Source: Leptolyngbya sp. FACHB-261 | GTDB taxonomy: Bacteria; Cyanobacteriota; Cyanobacteriia; FACHB-261 | Direction: 5' to 3' | Assembly: GCF_014696065.1 (NCBI RefSeq) | Contig: NZ_JACJPL010000018.1 | Coordinates: 310,001 to 374,000 of the forward strand | DNA: 64,000 nucleotides | In this document: positions 38,214 to 46,060 of the stretch, piece after piece | Layout: each line of letters begins with the position of its first letter | How positions within the stretch are numbered: position 1 is the first letter of the stretch | Position numbers and translations under genes: made by a program | The notes under the pieces: generated by a model | The model's input: the letters and a program-made list of their open reading frames with translations, nothing else | What the model was told of the DNA's origin: nothing | Database searches by the model: none

Positions 38214-38435
38214 TTAATGATTAAGCTGAACCACGGCTTTGTTTAAGATGCTGGCATCCTCGCGCCATTCGCGGATGGTTTCGCGGCTCTGTTGTTGGGC
38301 AGTGGCTTGTTCGGCTTGGTGATAACAGAGACGACCTAAGGCAGCGATAACCGTAGACAGACCGTAGCGTTGCATTAGCACGATCAAAATGTTCAAATCG
38401 CTGTCGTCAAATTTGGGTTTGGCTGGCTGGTTCAT
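38214..38435 (-). CDS. Small hypothetical protein
   Basis: 73 residues from the ATG at 38435. A short acidic N-terminal segment (KPKFDDSDLN) is followed by a helical region (ILIVLMQRYGLSTVIAALGRLCYHQAEQA) and a polar end. No motif is recognised. It is between repeat clusters and the DevA-like gene, transcribed in the same direction as the exporter but about 380 bp beyond it. An upstream ATG at 38474 adds 13 residues. Confidence 0.5.
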   Translation of the reverse strand: MNQPAKPKFDDSDLNILIVLMQRYGLSTVIAALGRLCYHQAEQATAQQQSRETIREWREDASILNKAVVQLNH

Positions 38436-38474
38436 AGGAGATGGGTCTCCTGTTTTTGAGCCAAAAGCTTGCAC

Positions 38475-38810
38475 ATTGGCGTTGTGCTCCTAGGAAAGTG
38501 TGAGTGGGAAAAATGTGAATGGGGTTTGGAGGGGCAACCTTTGCAGATTGCCCCGGCGCTTCAATTTCTAGGTCCCTGCCTGACCCACATAAGGTATGGG
38601 GTGCCCCGACCGAGTGCTAAACTCCGTCGTAGCCTGTGGGCTGGAGATCAACCAGCTTAGAGGTCAGTCGCCTAGGGTTGTACTAGCGATCCTAGGCGGC
38701 GTTTTGATATTGAACTAGCTGACACAATAGGGCAAAGCTTCAGGTTTTGCCAGCCGTTTTTTGCCAGCCGTTTTGCTAGGGATGTTCTGCTAGGGATTTG
38801 TCAGTTCTGG
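38475..38810. other. Gene-free interval with hairpin
   Basis: No convincing gene in this 336-bp gap. A hairpin at 38667-38700 has an 8-bp perfect core (CGCCTAGG with CCTAGGCG, extended by a G-T and a G-C pair) around a 14-nt loop and precedes TTTT at 38702-38705 on the plus strand. A second small stem GCTGG/CCAGC lies at about 38639-38656. A small RNA or a transcript end is possible; nothing further is seen. Confidence 0.4.
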
Positions 38811-39506
38811 TCAATTGTCAGCAGTGGCGCGGTCACTCATCAAGCGACCATCCTCCATATGCACAATGCGATCAGCGACATCCAAAATGCGATTGTCGTG
38901 CGTGACCAGCAGAATTGTGCAGCCCTGCCCTTTGGCTAACTTCTGCATAATCTCGACCACATCCCGACCGGACTTGCTATCTAAAGCGGCAGTCGGTTCA
39001 TCAGCCAAAACCAACTGGGGATGGCTCACCAAGGCGCGGGCAATCGCCACCCGCTGCTTCTGACCCCCAGAAAGATTCTCCGGGTAATATTCCACACGAT
39101 TGCCCAGTCCCACCGCTTCTAGCATTGCGGCGGCGCGGGGTTTGCGCTCACTCACTGGAATCTGTTTGTGCAACTTGAGCGAGATTGCCACGTTTTCCCA
39201 AGCCTTCAGGCACTTAAGCAAATTGTGAGCTTGAAAGATAAAACCAATCTGACTTCTGACCTGGATTAACTGACGCTGACTGGTGTTATTTAACTCCTGT
39301 CCCAGAATCTTGAGGCTACCTGCTTGCAGTGAACGCAAGGCACCAATCAGCGTCAGCAATGTGGTTTTGCCACTGCCAGAGGGACCGGTGAGAATCACAA
39401 TTTCGCCAGAGTGAATATCGAGATTGACATCGATTAGTACCGGCTTTTGCAAGGCCCCAGTGCCAAAAGCATGGTTGAGGTCGCGAATTGAAATTACAGG
39501 AGACAT
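38811..39506 (-). CDS. DevA-like ABC transporter ATPase
   Basis: 231 residues, the ATPase of a DevBCA exporter, in the MacB/LolD-like branch. Walker A GPSGSGKTT at residues 41-49, Q-loop in FIFQAHNLL, signature LSGGQKQR, Walker B LVLADEPT, and H-loop VTHDNRIL are all intact. DevBCA exporters couple an inner-membrane ABC pump to an outer-membrane TolC-like channel; the heterocyst envelope glycolipid exporter of Anabaena is the known example, but many non-heterocystous cyanobacteria carry paralogues with unknown cargo. The permease gene ends 13 bp upstream. Confidence 0.9.
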   Translation of the reverse strand: MSPVISIRDLNHAFGTGALQKPVLIDVNLDIHSGEIVILTGPSGSGKTTLLTLIGALRSLQAGSLKILGQELNNTSQRQLIQVRSQIGFIFQAHNLLKCLKAWENVAISLKLHKQIPVSERKPRAAAMLEAVGLGNRVEYYPENLSGGQKQRVAIARALVSHPQLVLADEPTAALDSKSGRDVVEIMQKLAKGQGCTILLVTHDNRILDVADRIVHMEDGRLMSDRATADN

Positions 39507-39519
39507 TCAGCACCTCACC

Positions 39520-40758
39520 CTAAAATACATCGGCTGGATCAGCGGAACGGAGCTTACCTGAAGCAATCGCCGCCGACATCATGCACATCACAATCGTGAG
39601 CAGAAAAACCGTCAGGGCAATCTCAGGACTCATCACCAATTCCAAGCGGGTTAAGCCACCCAAAAAGCCATACATCCACAGCGAAACCGTGAGCCCAGGC
39701 ACGAAACCCAAGACCGCCAGAATACCGGCTTCTTGAAAAATTACTGCCAGCAGCGACCAATCGCTGTAGCCCATTGCTTTGAGCGTGGCGTATTCGGCTA
39801 AGTGATCATTGACATCGGCGTAGAGCACTTGATAGACGATTACCACGCCAACAATCAAGCCCATAATCGTGCCGAAACCGAAGATCGGACCCACCGCAGT
39901 CGATTCTTGAAACTGCAATTCCTTGGCAATTAATTCTTCGTGGGTATAGGCTTTGACACCGGGAACATACTTTTCAATGCCTGCTTTCACCGCCCCTGGA
40001 TCGGCACCCGGCTCCAAGGTCACCACGCCCACACTGACTTGCTTGAGCCGACTGGCACCAAACAGCTCAGCATAAGTCGCCTCACTCATTACCAAGTTAC
40101 CGCCGCCCAAAAAGAAGGAGTTGCCCAAGCTAAATAAACCAATCACCGAGACGCGCTGGTTATTCACAATCGCGGTCACACTGCCCTTCTCAGCAAACAG
40201 TTGAGGAATCGGGCCAAAATCGGGTTTTGCTAACCGATCAAACAAAACACTCTTAGGAACCGTGAGCTGCTGCTGTTGCTGATTTAGCTCTGGAATATCG
40301 AAAACCATCTGAGCAGGATTAAACGCATAAACCCGAGCTTCAAACGATTTATGCTCCTGGCTATAGGCCCAAGGCGTCCCCGTGCTCATATAGACCGGCG
40401 TAGTCAGCGCCACCCCTTCAATTGAGGCTGCTTGATACAAACGAATGCGATCAAAGCCATTGGAGCCCAAAAATTCGGCACTGGGATTGAGCAGAAACAA
40501 ATCCCCTTTCATACTTTTGGGCAGCGTGGTTGCGCCACCGCTAAACAGCGACAAGAAGCCCAATTGCATAAAGATCAAGACATTGGCAAAGGCAATGCCG
40601 CCCATTGCCACCGCCAGACGCACTTTCTGGTGGGACAACTGTGCCCAAGCCAGTGGTCGCTCACCACTTGAATTCGATTGAGAATTTGATTCGGGATTTG
40701 ATTTGAGCTTAAATTTGAAACTCAATTTAGCAGGCAAATCGAACGGCAAAAGTTTCAT
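39520..40758 (-). CDS. DevC-like ABC exporter permease
   Basis: 412 residues, a MacB/FtsX-type permease. One membrane helix near residue 50 (LAVAMGGIAFANVLIFMQLGFL), a large periplasmic domain (~75-285), then three helices (IFGFGTIMGLIVGVVIVYQVLYADVND, AVLGFVPGLTVSLWMYGFL, ALTVFLLTIVMCMMSAAIA). Signature wording DHLAEYATLKAMGYSDWSL is that of DevC. The first ~35 residues are Lys/Ser/Asn-rich (FKFKLKSNPESNSQSNSS), a low-complexity run. Linked to devA-like downstream and devB-like 203 bp upstream, the gap holding two palindromic repeats. Confidence 0.9.
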   Translation of the reverse strand: MKLLPFDLPAKLSFKFKLKSNPESNSQSNSSGERPLAWAQLSHQKVRLAVAMGGIAFANVLIFMQLGFLSLFSGGATTLPKSMKGDLFLLNPSAEFLGSNGFDRIRLYQAASIEGVALTTPVYMSTGTPWAYSQEHKSFEARVYAFNPAQMVFDIPELNQQQQQLTVPKSVLFDRLAKPDFGPIPQLFAEKGSVTAIVNNQRVSVIGLFSLGNSFFLGGGNLVMSEATYAELFGASRLKQVSVGVVTLEPGADPGAVKAGIEKYVPGVKAYTHEELIAKELQFQESTAVGPIFGFGTIMGLIVGVVIVYQVLYADVNDHLAEYATLKAMGYSDWSLLAVIFQEAGILAVLGFVPGLTVSLWMYGFLGGLTRLELVMSPEIALTVFLLTIVMCMMSAAIASGKLRSADPADVF

Positions 40759-40800
40759 AAGTCAGGTTTAGGTCCAGCTCAGTTTTGAATTGCTAGATAT

Positions 40801-40930
40801 CACCCCTCTCAGCCTCCCCTTGCTAAGGGGAGGAGAAGTAGGTAGTGGAGTCGTGCTTTGTAGCTCTCAACAATTGACCTCTCCCAACCCCCCCTTAGCA
40901 AGGGGAGGTGCCGCAGGCGGTGGAGTTCCG
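40801..40930. repeat. Two palindromic GGGGAGG repeats between devC-like and devB-like genes
   Basis: Two copies at 40801-40852 and 40876-40930 with CCTCCCCTTGCTAAGGGGAGG-like cores; the second ends GCCGCAGGCGGTGGAGTT, like the copies near 38.2 and 48.7 kb. Their position inside the exporter operon may affect the relative level of permease mRNA. Confidence 0.85.
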
Positions 40931-40961
40931 ATCGGTATTAGAAACACAATCAGAACCCGCT

Positions 40962-42212
40962 TCAACGATTCAGTTGAGCGATGGCAGCAGTAGATCTAGG
41001 CTGAGAATTTCGCTGAGCCCTAGGTTGATTTTTAGCTGGGTTCTGCGACGCCAGATCCAACTTGACCCGCACCTGAATATTGGTGAGAGCGGCCACTTTA
41101 GAGTTGTCGTCCGGGTCAATGCGAATTTTGACGGCAACAATGCGCTCGTTCTGGTCAGTGGTTGGGCTGCCTGCGCCGTCACCGCCCGCAGAATCCTGGC
41201 CCTGGAGCATCTTTCTGCCGACTTGCAAACTCACCTGCTCCACCGTGCCCTGCACCTCACCGCTAAAGCCGCCATACTCGCTGGTAATCGTGGCTCGCTG
41301 CCCTTGACGCACTTTGTTCACATCTGTCTCAGATACTTCGGCAACGGCAAACATTTGGCCGGTTTGCGCCAGTTCCACAATGCCCTGACTGGTATTGACC
41401 TGCTCGCCAATGCGCGTGTTGATGCGCAAAATTTGTCCGGCCACCGGCACTCGCACCCGCACATCTTCCAGATCGGCTCTGACCTGTTCGACTGCCAGCT
41501 TGGCTTTTGAGAGCTGGGCTTGGGCAATTTCGACATCCACTGGGCGCACCTCGCGCAACTCCGCTAGCTCTGCCCTTTCCTGCTGGATTTCGGCTCGCAG
41601 GGTCATGATCGTCTGCTCCAGATCGGCTTGTCGCTCTGCCAGCACCGCCTGAGCCGTTGCCAAGTCCCGCTGCGCCTCATCCTGGTTGGCCCGCGAAATC
41701 GCCCCTTCCTGCACCAAGGCTTGCCGACGCTCGTAGGTCAATTGGGCTTCGCGTAATGTGGCCTCAGCACTGGCAATCGCCGCTTTTTTCTGCTTAGTCT
41801 CAGCTCGTAGTTGCGCTTCCAGACGCGCAATCGTTGCCTGCTGAGCCAGGAGTTGGCCCTGCTTGGCCTCGCCCTGCTGCACCCTCACCAGTTCCGCCTG
41901 CCGCAAGCGCACCTCCGCCTGGGCATCCAGCAAATCCACCTGCCGCCGGTCAATGCCCTGCAAAATGGCAATCACCTGATTGGCTTTGACCCGGTCGCCT
42001 TCCTTTACCAAAATGGCGTTGACGCGGCTGTCCTGGGCATTGGGAACCGATAGTTTGATCACCTCGCCCTCAGGTTCAATGCGGCCTAACGCCACGACCG
42101 CCGCGACTGGAGCCACAGTGACCGCAGTAGGAGAATTTTGCGCTTTCACACCACAAGCAGCACACAGACCGATCAAGCCTAAAAGGACAGTGAGTTGCCG
42201 AAGTTGGGCCAT
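40962..42212 (-). CDS. DevB-like membrane fusion protein
   Basis: 416 residues of the HlyD/MFP family. N-terminal signal with a possible lipobox (LIGLCAAC, Cys20), biotinyl-lipoyl halves (VVALGRIEPEGEVIKLSVP and RVPVAGQILRINTRIGEQV), and a long periplasmic coiled-coil hairpin (~105-260). It would bridge the DevC permease to a TolC-type outer-membrane channel. It is the first gene of the devB-devC-devA order, transcribed away from the two-component pair. The start at 42212 fixes the intergenic region discussed in the findings. Confidence 0.9.
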   Translation of the reverse strand: MAQLRQLTVLLGLIGLCAACGVKAQNSPTAVTVAPVAAVVALGRIEPEGEVIKLSVPNAQDSRVNAILVKEGDRVKANQVIAILQGIDRRQVDLLDAQAEVRLRQAELVRVQQGEAKQGQLLAQQATIARLEAQLRAETKQKKAAIASAEATLREAQLTYERRQALVQEGAISRANQDEAQRDLATAQAVLAERQADLEQTIMTLRAEIQQERAELAELREVRPVDVEIAQAQLSKAKLAVEQVRADLEDVRVRVPVAGQILRINTRIGEQVNTSQGIVELAQTGQMFAVAEVSETDVNKVRQGQRATITSEYGGFSGEVQGTVEQVSLQVGRKMLQGQDSAGGDGAGSPTTDQNERIVAVKIRIDPDDNSKVAALTNIQVRVKLDLASQNPAKNQPRAQRNSQPRSTAAIAQLNR

Positions 42213-42305
42213 GACTGGTTAATTCCTGGTTATCGTCTTGCGACTTGATTGAGTAGCTGATTGAGCCCTTAGTTAGGTTCCTACTTGAGCCCTTGATTAG
42301 GCCCT

Positions 42306-42347
42306 TGATTGAGTTCTTAATTAAGTCATTACTTAAGAACTCAATCA
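42306..42347. promoter_or_regulatory. 15-bp perfect inverted repeat, candidate operator
   Basis: TGATTGAGTTCTTAA at 42306-42320 and its exact reverse complement at 42333-42347, with a 12-nt spacer. It lies between the divergently transcribed DevBCA-like and two-component genes. A factor binding as a dimer, such as the adjacent NarL-type regulator, is a natural candidate; alternatively it is a hairpin in RNA. Confidence 0.7.
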
Positions 42348-42504
42348 TTGCTAATCTAGCTAGGAAATCTAGCGATAGAGTTGAGTCTTGTCATCTAGAT
42401 CCATGCAAAAAACGCTCACATCCATGACATTTGTCACATCCAGTGTCAGACCAGATGCCATAGGATTGCTATTGAATTGCTGTTGAGTTTTGCAACTCAG
42501 GCTT

Positions 42505-43812
42505 ATGGCACTCAGCGCAAGCACCGGCCCCGATACTGGCTCAAACTCTGGCTCAAGCACTGGCAGGAGAACTGGGCTAAACTCTGGCTCAAACACTAGC
42601 TCAAACCCTGGCCCGAACCCTGGCCCAAGCCCGGATGAAGTCATTACCTCACCTTCCATCTGGCGCATTGTGCGTCATGTGGAGTGGACAATTCTAGGCA
42701 TCTCTCTGCTGATCGAGTTAATTGACCATAATGCTCAATATTGGCAGGCAATCGCCAAAGTTCCCCATACCGTAGCTTTTGTTTTTCTCGGGGTCTTTGC
42801 GCTACTCAGCTTGGTTTTTCCTGCCGACCGTCCCCTTTGGCAACGCCGAGCTTATATCGTTTTAGAGATTGGCTTAGCCCTGCTTGCGCTTGTTTTGGGC
42901 ATGGCCTTCGACATTCTTCTCTATGTTTTTATTGCCAAAACCTGCTTCTTGCTCAAGCGCAAAGAAGTCATTATTACGATCATCACAACTGGGGTTGCCT
43001 GGAATGTAGCGCTGGTTTGGCTAGTTCCCCGAGCCATCCGGTTTATGCATGCCAATCCTGGCTATTGGTCTGATACCAATCAGATTCTGGTTAGCAGCCT
43101 CATTAACAACGTCGGCTCTTATCTGGCGGCCAGCACGTTTGTGACTTTGTTGAGCTTTACGGTGGTCGCCGAGCGCAAAAGCCGACGCCGAGCCGAGTTG
43201 CTAGCCAAAGAAGTCGAAACCCTGGCCGCAACCCTGGAGCGCACGCGCATTGCCCGCGATATCCACGACTCGCTAGGGCACACGCTGACCACCCTAGATG
43301 TCCAGCTCGAAGTCGCGCAGGAACTACGCCAGCGCAACCCCGAAAAAGCTCTCCAGGCCCTCGATACGGCCAAGCTGCTGGCCAGCCAATGTCTTCAGGA
43401 CGTGCGACGCGCCTTGCAAACCATGCGTCGGTCAGACTTCAACCTGGACAAGGCGCTCAGCACCCTAATGGAACAGGTCCAACAGAACCAATCCTTCCGG
43501 GTGCAAGTGAAACTGAACCTGCCACCCCTGCCCCTGCAAACCAGCCACCAGCTCTACTGCGTGGTGCAGGAAGGGCTAACCAATATTCAAAAACATGCCC
43601 AGGCTTCTCGGGTCGGCCTGCGCAGTTGGTGCACCACGGACAGTGTGACTCTGGAGCTAATCGATGACGGTCAGGGCTTTGATCCGACTGCACCCTGCTC
43701 GGGCTTTGGCCTGCGGGGGATGCAAGAGCGGGTTCAAATCCTGGACGGTGAGCTTAAGATCGTCACGGCCCCCGGTCGGGGAACGCAGATTCAGGTGACT
43801 GTGCCGCGATGA
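42505..43812 (+). CDS. NarL-type (HisKA_3) sensor histidine kinase
   Basis: 435 residues from the ATG at 42505. The first ~45 residues are a Gly/Ser/Asn/Pro run from a DNA tandem repeat, so the true start may be further in. Then about six membrane helices (~60-215), a linker coiled coil, HisKA_3 dimerisation domain with His254 (RIARDIHDSLGHTLTTLD) and an HATPase (~330-435, ending GLRGMQERVQILDGELKI). Such kinases pair with NarL regulators. The stop overlaps the regulator start by 4 nt. Divergent from the DevBCA exporter, whose expression it may control. Confidence 0.88.
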   Translation: MALSASTGPDTGSNSGSSTGRRTGLNSGSNTSSNPGPNPGPSPDEVITSPSIWRIVRHVEWTILGISLLIELIDHNAQYWQAIAKVPHTVAFVFLGVFALLSLVFPADRPLWQRRAYIVLEIGLALLALVLGMAFDILLYVFIAKTCFLLKRKEVIITIITTGVAWNVALVWLVPRAIRFMHANPGYWSDTNQILVSSLINNVGSYLAASTFVTLLSFTVVAERKSRRRAELLAKEVETLAATLERTRIARDIHDSLGHTLTTLDVQLEVAQELRQRNPEKALQALDTAKLLASQCLQDVRRALQTMRRSDFNLDKALSTLMEQVQQNQSFRVQVKLNLPPLPLQTSHQLYCVVQEGLTNIQKHAQASRVGLRSWCTTDSVTLELIDDGQGFDPTAPCSGFGLRGMQERVQILDGELKIVTAPGRGTQIQVTVPR

Positions 43813-44453
43813 TTCGGCTGCTGCTGGTAGACGATCAGGCTCTGTTTCGCCAGGGTTTAGCCGCCTTGCTGGCGCTACAAGAGGATTTGGAGGTGGTGGG
43901 GCAAGCCAACCACGGCCAAGAAGCCATCAACCTCACCGACCAGCTCCAGCCCGATGTGATTCTGATGGATGTGCGCATGCCGGTCTGCGATGGTGTCACT
44001 GCGACTCGGGCCATCCATCAGCGCTACCCCTGGATTCGCATTTTGGTTTTGACCACGTTCGATGAGGACGAGTACATCTGGCAATCGTTGCAAGCCGGTG
44101 CTTTGGGGTATCTGCTCAAAAGCACCCCAGCCAGACAGGTCGCCGCTGCCATCCGCACCTTGCATCAGGGCCATAGCCAACTGGGACCGACAATTGCGCC
44201 CAAGGTGTTCGCCCAGATCCAACTGCCCACAGCCAAGAAAGAGAAAGCCGCCTACCGTTTGAGTGAGCGAGAACTGGAAGTGTTGCAGTTGCTGGGCCAG
44301 GGCAAAAGCAATCGGGAAATTGCGCGCACGCTGCATTTAAGCGATGGCACCGTGCGCAATTACATCACCCACATTCTCTGTGAGCTGGAGTTACGCGACC
44401 GCACCCAGGCAGCGCTATGGGCGCAGAAGCATCTAGACAAACCGCAACCCTAA
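43809..44453 (+). CDS. NarL/LuxR-family response regulator
   Basis: 214 residues. The receiver domain (residues 1-120) has LLLVDDQALFRQG and phospho-acceptor Asp in VILMDVRMPVCDG; the C-terminal LuxR helix-turn-helix (~150-210) has YRLSERELEVLQLLGQGKSNREIARTLHLS. Overlaps its kinase by 4 nt. By arrangement it should regulate the DevBCA operon it faces; the 15-bp inverted repeat between them is a candidate site. Confidence 0.93.
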   Translation: MIRLLLVDDQALFRQGLAALLALQEDLEVVGQANHGQEAINLTDQLQPDVILMDVRMPVCDGVTATRAIHQRYPWIRILVLTTFDEDEYIWQSLQAGALGYLLKSTPARQVAAAIRTLHQGHSQLGPTIAPKVFAQIQLPTAKKEKAAYRLSERELEVLQLLGQGKSNREIARTLHLSDGTVRNYITHILCELELRDRTQAALWAQKHLDKPQP

Positions 44454-44579
44454 AGTTTAGAAACGCCTGAAGTTTAGACGCCGGTGTTCTTAAAGCTGAT
44501 TCATAGAGACAAGTAGAAGAGGTGGTAGCAAGAGACGTTACTGGTGGGAGTATCGCAGCCAGTCGTAGTTAACCCCAGT

Positions 44580-44684
44580 ATGAGCCGTAAAGCTTATCCT
44601 ACCGACCTCTCTGATGCTGAGTGGCAACTCATCGAACTGCTGATTCCTCCTGCTAGACCAGGGGTAATCTCATCGTTTTGCTAA
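44580..44684 (+). pseudogene. IS5-type transposase, N-terminal remnant
   Basis: Begins with ATG at 44580 and reads MSRKAYPTDLSDAEWQLIEL then LIPPARPG, the opening of IS5-type (DUF4096) transposases, before running into 6 unrelated codons and a stop. Only ~28 residues remain. The matching C-terminal part of the same family is at 47484-47717 in the same direction, with two oxygenase genes between. Confidence 0.85.
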
Positions 44685-44723
44685 CGTTAGCATGGCCTAG
44701 CATTTTGTAGATGCATTCCTGAT

Positions 44724-45974
44724 TTAGTCTTCGACCGGCTTTATCTTCTTAGCAAGCCATATCCACAATCGATTTTCGTGGAGGACTTGCACATAGTTAG
44801 CATTCACCTGATTGATTCGAGCAAAGATGCTTGGCTGTCTAAAAATGACGAGCCATAACAGCGTAGCCACTTTGTAAAGAAGACCTAACCAACGATGGTA
44901 AAAAATGAGGGCAATCAGGCTCAGGTCAGAAGCCGCATGGCCTTCTTTAACTTGCTGCATCGAATACTGAGGTAGAACGATCGACCATTGCTCAGGATAC
45001 TGATGAAGCAACGTGCTAAGGGTAACGGCATCGGCGATTGCGGCAGTACACCCCTGTCCTAAAAGGCTAAACATTCCGTGCGCTGCATCTCCAATCAAGA
45101 CGGCTTGACCCTCTAAGTAATGGTAGCAGTGACATTGACTCCAATATTCATGCCCTGGCTGAGCGGCTAAAAATGCCACTGCCTGATCGCGATCAAGCTT
45201 GATTTTGGGCGAGTGTTTGGGAGACATTTCTTGCAACAATTGCTGTAATTCCTCTGGGGTTGTCACCCCACAGGGGTTCATCTGATCGCTGCTGCTAGGT
45301 TGCCAAAAGATCAGCGCGCTGTATCGACCTTTCTTTTGCGGTAGACAGGCACCAAAAACAAGACTAAAAGGTGGCCTTCGCGTTTGTAGTCGAATGATGC
45401 TCAGTTGCTGTAGTTCTGACTCTAGTGAGAGTTGCAGAACCTTCCAGACGTGGGGACGTTGCCGCTCTTGAAAGCGGATCTCATCTGGTTTTGCAACCAT
45501 CATGGTACTGCGGATCGTGGAATGAACTCCATCTGCTCCGACAAGCAGATCGTAAGCGACCGTTTGCGATCCAGATTCTCCATCAATCGTGATCTGGTGG
45601 CGAGCGAGATCAACCTCTATAACTGACGTGTTGTAGTTTATCGATAGTCGTGAATCTACCTGATCACCATGGTGGGTAAGCAGTGATTGCAGGAGTAAAG
45701 CACAGAGTTGACGACGTGGAATTAAGATCAATCCTCCCCGTGCAAACTCAATTCCTTCATCAGTTAATTGCTCTACTAGCCCTTCAATGCTGCTTAACCA
45801 ATTCTGCACTCTTGCCCCTAATCCCAACCCGAATCCTCGACTGTCAACTGACACTAAATCGGTTGGATTTTGGTTGCAATCATACAATTGCACCCGATAG
45901 TTTGAGCCGAGAGCGAGCAGGCGCTCGGCTAAGAATAAGCCAGCGGGTCCTGCACCAACAATGACAACATTCAT
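44724..45974 (-). CDS. FAD-dependent monooxygenase (kynurenine-3-monooxygenase-like)
   Basis: 416 residues, class A flavoprotein hydroxylase. GxGxxG at VVIVGAGPAGLFLAERL (residues 3-19), the DG motif DLLVGADGVHSTIR, and the GD motif VLIGDAAHGMFSLLGQG are intact. A hydrophobic C-terminal stretch (~350-385) is reminiscent of membrane-associated kynurenine monooxygenases. The substrate is uncertain. It follows the second monooxygenase (46061) by 86 bp, likely an operon. Together they lie between the halves of an IS5-type transposase, so acquisition as a cassette is plausible. Confidence 0.8.
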   Translation of the reverse strand: MNVVIVGAGPAGLFLAERLLALGSNYRVQLYDCNQNPTDLVSVDSRGFGLGLGARVQNWLSSIEGLVEQLTDEGIEFARGGLILIPRRQLCALLLQSLLTHHGDQVDSRLSINYNTSVIEVDLARHQITIDGESGSQTVAYDLLVGADGVHSTIRSTMMVAKPDEIRFQERQRPHVWKVLQLSLESELQQLSIIRLQTRRPPFSLVFGACLPQKKGRYSALIFWQPSSSDQMNPCGVTTPEELQQLLQEMSPKHSPKIKLDRDQAVAFLAAQPGHEYWSQCHCYHYLEGQAVLIGDAAHGMFSLLGQGCTAAIADAVTLSTLLHQYPEQWSIVLPQYSMQQVKEGHAASDLSLIALIFYHRWLGLLYKVATLLWLVIFRQPSIFARINQVNANYVQVLHENRLWIWLAKKIKPVED

Positions 45975-46060
45975 AATCCAGAGATCTGGTGAAGTTTTAC
46001 AGCATAACGAGTTTGCGAAAATTGAGAATTGATTTGAGTCTCCAGTTGGCTACGAACCAC

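Noticed and set aside
42369-42668. 99-residue reading frame antisense to the kinase start
   Set aside because: It is the shadow of the short tandem repeat and has repeated words (EPEFSPVLLPVLEPEFEPV) but no ribosome site; the plus-strand kinase explains the region.
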